A DNA stretch of 64,000 nucleotides from Bacillus sp. Y1 (GTDB lineage: Bacteria; Bacillota; Bacilli; Bacillales; Cytobacillaceae), in NCBI RefSeq assembly GCF_003586445.1, contig NZ_CP030028.1, forward strand, positions 2,432,501 through 2,496,500, given 5' to 3'. Below are positions 35,622 through 43,422 of the stretch, in pieces (within the stretch, counting starts at the first letter, position 1; the number at the start of each line of letters is the position of its first letter). A model generated the notes under the pieces. That model was not told the DNA's origin. It made no database searches and saw only the letters and a program-made list of their open reading frames with translations. A program made the position numbers and the translations under genes.

Positions 35622-36836
35622 ATGGATATGAATTGGAGTATGGATACCCAAGTCATTCATTCGAATCACCACGTATTTGAAAAGCCAAAGGCAATCTCAC
35701 ATAGCATTGTTCCAGCAGTTGCGTACGCTTTTCCAAATGTTGAATCGGCTGCCGATGTTGTATCAGGGAATGTTGAGGGTTTCTATTATGGTCGATACGG
35801 CAATCCAACTTTACAAATTCTAGAAACTAAAATAGCTGATTTAGAAAAAGGAGAAGCTGCATTAGGTGTAGCAAGTGGAATGGCTGCTATTTCGATCGCG
35901 TTATTAGCTCATTTAGAAAAAGGGGATCATGCATTGGTGACAAAAGATGTGTATGGGGGCACGTATCATTTTTTAACATCATTAGCACCTCGATTCGGAA
36001 TCGAATTTGATTTTGTGGACTGTACGGATGTAGAAGCAATCCTCACTGCGATCAAACCAAATACAAAAGTCATCTATATTGAAACACCATCAAATCCTAC
36101 TTTAACTATACTGGATATTCCATTAATTGCAGAAATTTGTCAAAAGAACGAGCTTGCTTTAATTGTTGATAACACCTTTATGAGTCCGTATTTGCAAAAT
36201 CCATTATTACTTGGAGCGGATATAGTTGTCCATAGTGCGACGAAATATATTAACGGGCATGGAGATGTACTTGCTGGTTTCATCGTTGGGAATAAGGCTG
36301 ACATACAGTTCATGCGAAAGAAAATTATGGGAGATTTAGGTCAAAACTTAAATGCTTGGGAAGCATCCTTAATACTCAGAGGATTAAAAACAATGGTATT
36401 ACGCGTTCAACGCCACTGTGAAAATGCTCAGCAAGTTGCAGAATTTTTACAGGAGCATCCTTCTATTGACAAAGTGTATTACCCGGGATTACCCTCTCAT
36501 TCCCAGTTCGAGCTTGCTCAACTTCAAATGAGAGGGATGGGTGGAATGGTTTCGTTTGAAGTAAAAGGAGGAATAGAGGCAGGAAAAAAATTGATAAATA
36601 GCTTAAAGCTAGCAATGATTTCCTTTAGTTTAGGAGATCCTGAAACCCTTGTTCAGCATCCTGCATCTATGACACACGCTTCCATACCTAGAGAAGAAAG
36701 AGAAAAGTATGGAATTACGGATGGATTAATACGAATGTCTGTTGGATTAGAGGCTGCCCAAGATATTATAGCTGATTTAAGCCAAGCATTATCAACTATA
36801 AAAGCAGAGGTAAAAATAAGGGGTGGAGCAGAATGA
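35622..36836 (+). CDS. Cys/Met-metabolism PLP enzyme, methionine gamma-lyase-like
   Basis: A 404-residue fold-type I PLP enzyme. The Schiff-base lysine is Lys208 in HSATKYINGHGD. It has the YYGRYGNPT tyrosine/arginine motif, ASGMAAIS, DNTFMSPY and the C-terminal SLGDPETLVQHPASMTHA typical of gamma-lyases and O-acetylhomoserine-type enzymes. The active-site Cys of classical methionine gamma-lyase is Gly here (VYGGTYHF), so the substrate may be another sulfur or amino-acid gamma-substituted compound. It begins 3 bases after the regulator stop and overlaps the ATPase gene by 4 bases. Confidence 0.88.
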   Translation: MDMNWSMDTQVIHSNHHVFEKPKAISHSIVPAVAYAFPNVESAADVVSGNVEGFYYGRYGNPTLQILETKIADLEKGEAALGVASGMAAISIALLAHLEKGDHALVTKDVYGGTYHFLTSLAPRFGIEFDFVDCTDVEAILTAIKPNTKVIYIETPSNPTLTILDIPLIAEICQKNELALIVDNTFMSPYLQNPLLLGADIVVHSATKYINGHGDVLAGFIVGNKADIQFMRKKIMGDLGQNLNAWEASLILRGLKTMVLRVQRHCENAQQVAEFLQEHPSIDKVYYPGLPSHSQFELAQLQMRGMGGMVSFEVKGGIEAGKKLINSLKLAMISFSLGDPETLVQHPASMTHASIPREEREKYGITDGLIRMSVGLEAAQDIIADLSQALSTIKAEVKIRGGAE

Positions 36837-37861
36837 CCATGATTGAAATGAAAGGCGTGTATAAAACCTATCAACGAAAAAACGTGTTGACGGATGCTCT
36901 TAAAGGCATTGATTTACAAATACAAGAAGGAGATATCTTTGGGGTTATTGGTTACAGTGGTGCCGGAAAAAGTACATTGGTTCGTCTCGTCAATTATTTG
37001 GAGCATCCAACGAAGGGGGATGTAATTGTTGATGGCCAAGTGCTCGCTCATTTATCTAAGGAGCAGCTTAGAGCAATGAAGAAACAAATTGGAATGATTT
37101 TTCAACACTTTAACCTACTAGAATCGAAGACTATTTTTGATAACGTAGCAATTCCACTCGTGCTATCTAAAAGAGCGAAGCAAGAAATAAAAGCGCGTGT
37201 GATGGAGTTATTAGAGTTCGTCGGATTAAGTGATAAGGCAAAAAGTTATCCAAAGGAGCTTTCGGGTGGTCAAAAACAACGGGTGGGGATTGCTAGAGCA
37301 TTAGCGTGTAATCCGAAAATCTTGCTTTGTGATGAAGCTACATCTGCGCTTGACCCGCAGACCACTCAATCCATCTTACAGCTGCTAAAAAAAATTAATA
37401 CAGATTACAAAATTACGATTATGATCATCACCCATGAGATGTCGGTTATCCAGGAGGTGTGCAATCGGGTGGCTGTAATGGAGGATGGAAGGATCATTGA
37501 GCAAGGATCTGTCCTAGATGTGTTCGGTCACCCGAAACATCCAACCTCCAAGAATTTTGTCAAAACCGTTATTCATAACAGTATTCCGAATAGTGTAAAG
37601 CGCAACGTAATCCATTCAGAAAATAGCCGAGTGTTTCGACTAGAAGTGAAAGGTGACACTGCATCGGAACCAATCATCTATCAATTATTGAAAAATTATG
37701 ATGTAAAAGTAAATATTCTGTTTGCTAATATGACGGAAATTCAGGAGACCACACTTGTGATTATGTACTTGCAATTTGAAGGAGAGACAGATGCAATTGA
37801 GAAAGCAATAGCATTTGTGAGAGGTAAAGTTACAGGGATTGAGGAGGTCGTTGAAAATTGA
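36833..37861 (+). CDS. metN: MetN-type ABC ATPase with NIL domain
   Basis: A 342-residue ATPase. It has Walker A GYSGAGKST, signature LSGGQKQRV, Walker B ILLCDEATSALDP, and a C-terminal NIL regulatory domain (about 265-340). NIL senses substrate inside the cell in methionine importers. The ATGA overlap couples it to the PLP enzyme gene. The family imports methionine and analogues; in this operon the true substrate could be a modified sulfur amino acid. Confidence 0.93.
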   Translation: MTMIEMKGVYKTYQRKNVLTDALKGIDLQIQEGDIFGVIGYSGAGKSTLVRLVNYLEHPTKGDVIVDGQVLAHLSKEQLRAMKKQIGMIFQHFNLLESKTIFDNVAIPLVLSKRAKQEIKARVMELLEFVGLSDKAKSYPKELSGGQKQRVGIARALACNPKILLCDEATSALDPQTTQSILQLLKKINTDYKITIMIITHEMSVIQEVCNRVAVMEDGRIIEQGSVLDVFGHPKHPTSKNFVKTVIHNSIPNSVKRNVIHSENSRVFRLEVKGDTASEPIIYQLLKNYDVKVNILFANMTEIQETTLVIMYLQFEGETDAIEKAIAFVRGKVTGIEEVVEN

Positions 37862-38517
37862 TAGAAACTTCCATTACGCTGGATCAGTTTATCCAGGCAA
37901 GTATTGATACGCTGTATATGGTAGGAGCTTCTTTACTCATAGGCTCATTAATTGGCATTCCATTAGGTATCGCGTTGGTCATCACCAGACCGGGTGGAAT
38001 TTTACAAAATAAGGTTTTCTATTCCATCTTAAATCCGATTATTAATATTGTTCGTTCTTTGCCATTTATTATCTTAATGGTAGCGATCATTCCGTTTACG
38101 CGGATGCTAATTGGTACATCGATTGGAACAAATGCGGCGATTGTGCCACTCATTATTTTTATCTCTCCATTTATAGCTAGATTAGTAGAAAATTCATTAT
38201 TAGAAGTAAATCCAGGTATCATTGAAGCCGCGGAATCAATGGGGGCAACCCCCTTTCAAGTGATTTGGTATTTTTTGCTTCCGGAAGCATTTGGGTCATT
38301 AATTCTATCGATTACTACAGCAACCATCGGATTAATCGGTGCAACTGCGATGGCAGGAACCGTTGGTGGCGGTGGTGTTGGTGATTTGGCAATTGTCTAT
38401 GGGTATCAGCGCTTTGATACATTTGCGATGGTTTCTACCGTTATCATTCTTATCATTTTCGTACAAGGAATTCAATCATCCGGAAATGTTCTATCGCGTA
38501 AAGCGAGAAAAGAATAG
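37858..38517 (+). CDS. metI: MetI-type ABC permease
   Basis: A 219-residue permease with five membrane helices. The EAA loop is EAAESMGATPFQV and the family segment AMAGTVGGGGVGDLAI is present. The start is TTG 37858, overlapping the ATPase stop (TTGA) and following GAGGAGG by 10 bases. It forms a homodimeric channel with MetN. Confidence 0.93.
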   Translation: MIETSITLDQFIQASIDTLYMVGASLLIGSLIGIPLGIALVITRPGGILQNKVFYSILNPIINIVRSLPFIILMVAIIPFTRMLIGTSIGTNAAIVPLIIFISPFIARLVENSLLEVNPGIIEAAESMGATPFQVIWYFLLPEAFGSLILSITTATIGLIGATAMAGTVGGGGVGDLAIVYGYQRFDTFAMVSTVIILIIFVQGIQSSGNVLSRKARKE

Positions 38518-38535
38518 AGAAAAGGGGAGTAAAAA

Positions 38536-39552
38536 ATGACGAATTTAACGAAAATGCAACGATTTGAACAGCTTTTATCTGGAGAAAAGGCCGACCGAGC
38601 CATTGTAAGTGGATGGCATCATTTTCTCGAAAAAGAACAAACAGCCACAGATCTAGCCGAAGCAACGATTACGTTTGCTAAACAATATGACTGGGATTGG
38701 ATAAAAATTAATCCACGAGCTACTTATTTAGCCGAAGCCTTTGGAAATATTTATGATTTTAGCGATTACAGATGGGTGTTTCCAAAGCAAAGTAAGCAAG
38801 TGATCCAAAAGTCCTCCGATATATGGGATGTGACAGAGGTCGATGTAGCTAAATCGTTAGCACTTCAAGAACAAATAGAGGCTGTAGGGTTAATTCGAGA
38901 TGGTTTACCAAACGTACCAATTATACAGACGGTTTTTTCACCACTAACGATTTTGATGTTTTTAACAGGAAACTCATCATATGTTGACCAAACGATGTAT
39001 GGGAGTGAGGCACCGGTAGATTTTATGGAATTGTTAAAGACAGAACGTGCTGGTGTTCATCAAGCATTACATGCGATAGCGTTGACGATGGCTAACTATG
39101 TGAAGGAATTAGAAAAAGTAGGCGTCAATGGACTATTTTATGCAGTTACAGGAACGGCTCATCCTGAATTGTTTGATGAGGCTATATTTAATGAATTTTC
39201 AAGGCCCTATGATTCAATCGTTCTGCACGCGCTGAAGAAAGGGAAACGAATCTTACATACATGTGGCTCTTACTCACAGCCGGACCGTTTTAACGATTAT
39301 CCCATTGAGGGTATCAGCTGGGACACAGAAGCAGAAGGAAATCCTGGATTAGAAATCAAGTTAGATAAAACAAAAGTAGCAGGTGTGGACCATCGTATTT
39401 TTGAAGGAAGAGATGACTCCCTTATTGATCAGCAAGCAAAACAAGCAATCGATGTGATGGAGAATCAACCATTTCTATTGGTTCCTAACTGTGCCGTTTC
39501 TGTAAAGGCCACTGAGGGAGCATTAAATACATTACGAAATAGTGTTTTATAG
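38536..39552 (+). CDS. UroD-fold methyltransferase-like protein
   Basis: A 338-residue member of the uroporphyrinogen decarboxylase superfamily. It lacks the N-terminal RQAGR signature of true HemE. It carries instead an H-x-C-Xn-C pattern (His241, Cys243 in LHTCGSY; Cys319 in VPNCAVS) like the zinc site of MtaA/MtbA/CmuA-type methyltransferases that activate a thiol as methyl acceptor. No corrinoid-binding domain is fused or adjacent. RBS AAAAGGGGAG. Within a MetNIQ/gamma-lyase operon it could demethylate a methylated sulfur or nitrogen compound; this is inference. Confidence 0.82.
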   Translation: MTNLTKMQRFEQLLSGEKADRAIVSGWHHFLEKEQTATDLAEATITFAKQYDWDWIKINPRATYLAEAFGNIYDFSDYRWVFPKQSKQVIQKSSDIWDVTEVDVAKSLALQEQIEAVGLIRDGLPNVPIIQTVFSPLTILMFLTGNSSYVDQTMYGSEAPVDFMELLKTERAGVHQALHAIALTMANYVKELEKVGVNGLFYAVTGTAHPELFDEAIFNEFSRPYDSIVLHALKKGKRILHTCGSYSQPDRFNDYPIEGISWDTEAEGNPGLEIKLDKTKVAGVDHRIFEGRDDSLIDQQAKQAIDVMENQPFLLVPNCAVSVKATEGALNTLRNSVL

Positions 39553-39608
39553 TATTTTATGGGGTTTTATTTATAACCAATATAAAAAAGTAAGAGGGGG
39601 CAAGAAGA

Positions 39609-40436
39609 ATGAAGAAAGTGATTTCGTTTTTGTCTATTATGCTGGTGTTGTTCTTAGCTGCGTGTGGAAGTGAGGAATCTGCTGGTCAAGAAGAGAAAAA
39701 GGACCTAATATTTGGGTTTGGAGTGGGGACGTATGAAGAACAGTTTCGTAAAGGGATTTTACCAATCCTAGAAGAGAAGGGCTACAATGTAGAAATTAAA
39801 GTGTTCTCACAGAACATGCAGGTTAACCCAGCGATGGCAGAGGGGGCTATTGATGCGAGTGTCTTCCAAAGTACTTCATATATGGAAGGAATTAATAAGG
39901 AACTAAATGTAAAGATGGTTCGCCTTGCATTTTCCCCTGGTGCACCGCAAAGTTTACGCTCAGTGAAGCATGATTCACTTGATGCGGTAAAGGACGGTTC
40001 AACGGTTGCTTTGCCTAATGATCCGGTCAACCAAGAACGAGCCATTCGTATTTTAGAAGATTTAGGATGGGTTACCGTAGAAAAGGATGCGGGGACAACA
40101 GATTTTAATTTAAATAGCGTAAAACCAGCTGCATATGACCTGGATTTCAAAGTATTAGATCCCGCACAAATATTAGCGTCTTTAGAGGATGTGGATTTCG
40201 GAGTTGTAAACGGAAACTATATTGCTAGTTCAGGATTAAAAATTTCAGATGCTTTAAAAATTGAAAATACTCCTGAGGAGCATCGTATCATTGTATCTAT
40301 TTTAAAAGAGAACTTAGATACACAATGGGCTAAGGATGTAAAAGCTGCCTTTGAATCACCTGAATTCGAAGAATCTATTTTATCAGAAGAAAAGTACGAT
40401 GGCTTTATTTTACCTGAGGCTTGGGAAAGTAATTAA
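39609..40436 (+). CDS. metQ: MetQ-type (NlpA) substrate-binding lipoprotein
   Basis: A 275-residue lipoprotein (lipobox LAAC, Cys20) of the NlpA/MetQ family with the typical GVGTYEEQF, DASVFQSTSYM, ALPNDPVNQERAIRIL and FGVVNGNYI landmarks. RBS AAGAGGGGGC. The partners MetN and MetI are three and two genes upstream, with the UroD-like gene in between, so the four genes form one unit. The ligand is uncertain. Confidence 0.93.
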   Translation: MKKVISFLSIMLVLFLAACGSEESAGQEEKKDLIFGFGVGTYEEQFRKGILPILEEKGYNVEIKVFSQNMQVNPAMAEGAIDASVFQSTSYMEGINKELNVKMVRLAFSPGAPQSLRSVKHDSLDAVKDGSTVALPNDPVNQERAIRILEDLGWVTVEKDAGTTDFNLNSVKPAAYDLDFKVLDPAQILASLEDVDFGVVNGNYIASSGLKISDALKIENTPEEHRIIVSILKENLDTQWAKDVKAAFESPEFEESILSEEKYDGFILPEAWESN

Positions 40437-40444
40437 AAATGGTT

Positions 40445-40483
40445 TATGGAATAAGTAGAGGGGGTACCCTTACTTATTCCATA
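40445..40483 (+). terminator. Intra-operon hairpin after the MetQ-type gene
   Basis: TATGGAATAAGTA (40445-40457) pairs with TACTTATTCCATA (40471-40483), with an inner GGGTACCC. No clear T run follows, so it is probably a processing or attenuation structure before the ProC-like gene. Confidence 0.6.
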
Positions 40484-40511
40484 TAATATTTGACCAAAGG
40501 AGGTTGTTTTG

Positions 40512-41303
40512 ATGATTCACTTTGTTGGTGGTGGACAAATGGTTGAAGCGATCATTCGTGCTATTTTAAGGAATGGGACACTAACAAAAGATCAAATCAC
40601 CGTAACGGATGTGTCTGAAGAACGTAATACATATTTAAAGACAACTTATCAGGTAAATTCTAGTAAGGAACTAGAATCATCTTTACAAGAAGCTAATATG
40701 ATCGTGATTGGAGTACGTCCACAGGATGACCTTGCATCTATTGGCGAATCAATCCGAGAGTATAGTAACAAGAATGCGATAATTGTATCCATTATTGCGG
40801 GTGTAACGATAAAAAGGCTGGAGTCATTTGTGGGAGAGGAGCGACCGATTGTACGAGTTATTCCCAATACATTGACAGATACGGGATTTGGATATAGTGG
40901 AGTAGCATTAAATGAACATGCTTCTATAGAGCAGGTCGAAAATTTTTTAAACGGATTTGGAAAAGTCATGTATATTGAAGAACGATTAATTGATATTTTT
41001 ACAGGGTTCGGTGTGGCTGGGCCTAACTATGTCTATTATTTTATCGAATCGTTTGCAGATGCTGGGGTGTTAGCAGGTTTATCGCGGGAACAAGCATGGA
41101 AAATCACTTTGGAAAATATAGTAGGTTCTGTAGAGATGTTAAAAGAAACTGGAAAGCATCCACGTCAATTATTGGATATTAATAATTCTGCTGGTGGAGT
41201 CGGAATTAACGCTTTACATGAGCTAAATAGTTCAGACTTTGCTGCTGGTTTGCAACGAAGTGTATTAAAGGCGGTCAAGCGGACGACGGAGTTAGGGTCT
41301 TAA
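40512..41303 (+). CDS. ProC-like (pyrroline-5-carboxylate reductase family) reductase
   Basis: A protein of about 263 residues starting at ATG 40512, 7 bases after AAAGGAGG. The N-terminal NAD(P) motif reads HFVGGGQMVEAII, then GVRPQDD, SIIAGVTI and VIPNT. In the C-terminal dimer domain the family's SGSGPAY is changed to FGVAGPNY and the strongly conserved TSPGGTT substrate loop reads NNSAGGVG. It therefore is unlikely to be the housekeeping proline enzyme and may reduce another imine, like the orphan ComER-type relatives. Confidence 0.82.
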   Translation: MIHFVGGGQMVEAIIRAILRNGTLTKDQITVTDVSEERNTYLKTTYQVNSSKELESSLQEANMIVIGVRPQDDLASIGESIREYSNKNAIIVSIIAGVTIKRLESFVGEERPIVRVIPNTLTDTGFGYSGVALNEHASIEQVENFLNGFGKVMYIEERLIDIFTGFGVAGPNYVYYFIESFADAGVLAGLSREQAWKITLENIVGSVEMLKETGKHPRQLLDINNSAGGVGINALHELNSSDFAAGLQRSVLKAVKRTTELGS

Positions 41304-41319
41304 ATTTGGAGGTGCTCAG

Positions 41320-42102
41320 ATGGTAAACTTAAAATGGGATCATACGGTTCATTATGTTAACAGCTTAGAGTCAGCGATTAAGAAGTTCCGCAAGAATGGG
41401 TTAATCGCCTTTCAAGGTGGTTCTCATAAGCAATGGGGTACATACAATGCATTAAGTTATTTTGATCTCTGTTATATAGAATTTCTAGGAGTGGAAAATC
41501 GAGAATTAGCCGAAAAGGTTATAGAACCAAATGAGGTGGTCCGAGATTCGGTAAAGTTATTACCAGGTCAGGAAGTTCTGAGTAGAGTTGCTTTGCGTAC
41601 GGATGATATCGAGGAAGTAGGAAGGCATTTAACCAAGCTCCATTTGGATGTTTCACCCATTATGGATGGAAAGCGATTAGACGCACAAGGCAATTTGATT
41701 GAATGGCGGATGATGACCATTGCTGGGGACTATCAAGGATTGCCATATCCATTTGTTATTCAATGGAACGAGACGGATGAAGTACGGAGAGAAAGATTAA
41801 TAGATTCAGGAATTATTCAAGATCATCATATAGGTGAAGTGACGATAAAGAGTGCTGTATTCCATGTCAGTAATCCGTCTACAGTAGCGATACACTGGCA
41901 TCGGTTGTTTGGATTTGAAATGTTTGAACAGAATGTTTCTTCTGATTCGGATAAATGGATGTTGGTGGTAGGGAATCAAACCTTTATATTTATTAAAGGT
42001 GATGAAAACCGACTGCAACAACTAGTCTTTAACACAGAAGTACCTGATTTAAAAGGAAAATTGATCACAATCGGAGAAGGGGAATATCTATTCGAAGGGT
42101 GA
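41320..42102 (+). CDS. Glyoxalase-like (VOC superfamily, Glyoxalase_3 type) protein
   Basis: A 260-residue protein with the PF13468-like N-terminal pattern WDHTVHYV...GG.H..WGTYNALSYFDL.YIEFL (about 6-55) and a second VOC half at about 170-255. His and Glu residues in DHTVHYV and YIEFLG are candidates for the metal site. It is probably a small-molecule dioxygenase, isomerase or lyase; no substrate can be assigned. It is the last gene of the GntR operon; RBS GGAGGTG. Confidence 0.82.
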   Translation: MVNLKWDHTVHYVNSLESAIKKFRKNGLIAFQGGSHKQWGTYNALSYFDLCYIEFLGVENRELAEKVIEPNEVVRDSVKLLPGQEVLSRVALRTDDIEEVGRHLTKLHLDVSPIMDGKRLDAQGNLIEWRMMTIAGDYQGLPYPFVIQWNETDEVRRERLIDSGIIQDHHIGEVTIKSAVFHVSNPSTVAIHWHRLFGFEMFEQNVSSDSDKWMLVVGNQTFIFIKGDENRLQQLVFNTEVPDLKGKLITIGEGEYLFEG

Positions 42103-42130
42103 AGCATCAAAAAAGTCATCATTCACAAGA

Positions 42131-42172
42131 ACAGATGAAGGTTTTATTAAATGAATTTTCATCTGTTTTTTT
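42131..42172 (+). terminator. Terminator of the GntR-controlled operon
   Basis: ACAGATGAA (42131-42139) pairs with TTCATCTGT (42158-42166), followed by seven T. Confidence 0.88.
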
Positions 42173-42283
42173 AATTTACGAGAGGAACAGCCCATTTTCG
42201 AGACCCCCTTTATGGTGTAATTTGTATCATACTAGAGTAAGGATTGACAGCTTAACAGTTTCTTTTTGATCGTTTGAGGTGCC

Positions 42284-42853
42284 TCAAGCCTTGTGTCTTG
42301 CCAAATAATACTTTATAAAAAACTGCGTCAACCCATAAGCAATTCCTGAAATGGTTATATCTATAAAGAATAGGTGAACAATTGTAAATCCCTTAGTGAT
42401 GGAGACGAGACCTAATAACTTCTCTATAGGTGCAAAACCCAAAGCAAATAAGGCGCTAAGTCCAGTAGTCCATAAAATGAAAGGTTTTTCTTGATTTGTG
42501 CAATATTGATAAAGGAGCATAAAGGAAACAGGTAAAATGGATGCTGTTATTCCAAAAGCTTGTGGCAAGAATGGCATGAGGAAATAATAATGGTCTATAT
42601 AACCTTGTCTTATAAGTGCTAGATCTGTATAGGTCCATAACATATGTACGGAATAACCAAAGAAAAGAATTTCAAAGGTTCTATTTCGGTCAAGCTTAAT
42701 CAGAAGCACAATTAGTGGAACAAGTAAGCAGAGAAGTAAGAACCAGAACTGCCAGTTTCCCCAGTCAGAATGCTCATGCCAATAAGAATACATTAAAGAG
42801 GTAACTCTCTTACTCGACTCGTTTATTTCCTTCCAATATTGCATAACTGGCAT
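42284..42853 (-). CDS. Multi-pass membrane protein, CBO0543-like family
   Basis: A protein of about 189 residues. I start it at the ATG at 42853, with AGAGGTG 6 bases upstream; an upstream in-frame ATG lacks a site. About five hydrophobic helices are seen, with a WHEHSDWGNW amphipathic N-terminal segment, conserved-looking LWTYTDL and LMPFLPQAFG. It resembles the CBO0543 family of Bacillus/Clostridium membrane proteins of unknown function. It is transcribed alone. Confidence 0.65.
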   Translation of the reverse strand: MPVMQYWKEINESSKRVTSLMYSYWHEHSDWGNWQFWFLLLCLLVPLIVLLIKLDRNRTFEILFFGYSVHMLWTYTDLALIRQGYIDHYYFLMPFLPQAFGITASILPVSFMLLYQYCTNQEKPFILWTTGLSALFALGFAPIEKLLGLVSITKGFTIVHLFFIDITISGIAYGLTQFFIKYYLARHKA

Positions 42854-43143
42854 GCTAACACCTCTTTTTAAGCTGAAAAGCATCCTAATTATGGGAAGCC
42901 TTTCCAATTTCCTGCTTCAATCACATGTTATTAAATTTGCCAAGCACCTTCTTTTTATGCAAAAATACGGTAAAAGCAATGGAGAATTTATTTGGGATAA
43001 GGTTTTGAACGAAAACTTTTATATCTAAAATCATTGAATTATTTTAAAGCGAAAATCCCAGGACATTAGCGTTTCCTTATAAAAGGTTATGTTTTATAAT
43101 ACGATTTAAACTTTAGTTTTTTATAAATTCAAATAAATCTAAA

Positions 43144-43180
43144 TGTAAGCGTTGACAATCTTTGCGAGATTTAGTAGTTT
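43144..43180 (+). promoter_or_regulatory. Promoter with perfect CcpA cre site
   Basis: TGTAAGCGTTGACA (43144-43157) matches the cre consensus TGWAANCGNTNWCA at every position and contains the -35 TTGACA (43152-43157). A weak -10 TAGTTT follows after 17 bp. CcpA binding would block the promoter in the presence of preferred sugars. The rest of the gap from 42908 shows only AT-rich sequence. Confidence 0.8.
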
Positions 43181-43202
43181 TATATAGAAATCTATATCAT
43201 TC

Positions 43203-43278
43203 AAAGGAATGTTACCTCTTTTGGGCATAACCTGGACAGATTTGAATCACACTCGTGTTTCATTCTGTTCGGGTTTTT
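43203..43278 (+). promoter_or_regulatory. LicT/SacY-type RAT antiterminator with overlapping terminator
   Basis: AAAGGAATGTTACC...GGGCATAACC (43203-43232) follows the RAT pattern bound by BglG/LicT/SacT proteins (compare GGATTGTTACTG...CAGGCAAAACC). Its last bases AACC also form the 5' arm of a terminator (AACCTGGACAGA pairs with TCTGTTCGGGTT, then a T run, 43229-43278). The mutually exclusive overlap is the hallmark of this control type. No BglG-type gene or PTS gene is in the window. Confidence 0.65.
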
Positions 43279-43422
43279 TGTTTTTAAATAGAAAGTGAGG
43301 TGTTTAGATACATAGGTCATAACCTATTGACTGTCCTCAAAAAGGGAAACGTTCATTCTGAGTGATTAAGATTTTAGTATGATTCATTTTTCAAATAAAT
43401 TTCTAGAAGGGGTGGGGGAAAA

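Noticed and set aside
38536..39552. Housekeeping uroporphyrinogen decarboxylase HemE
   Set aside because: The HemE N-terminal RQAGR motif is absent, no heme genes are nearby, and an H-x-C...C pattern typical of methyltransferases is present.
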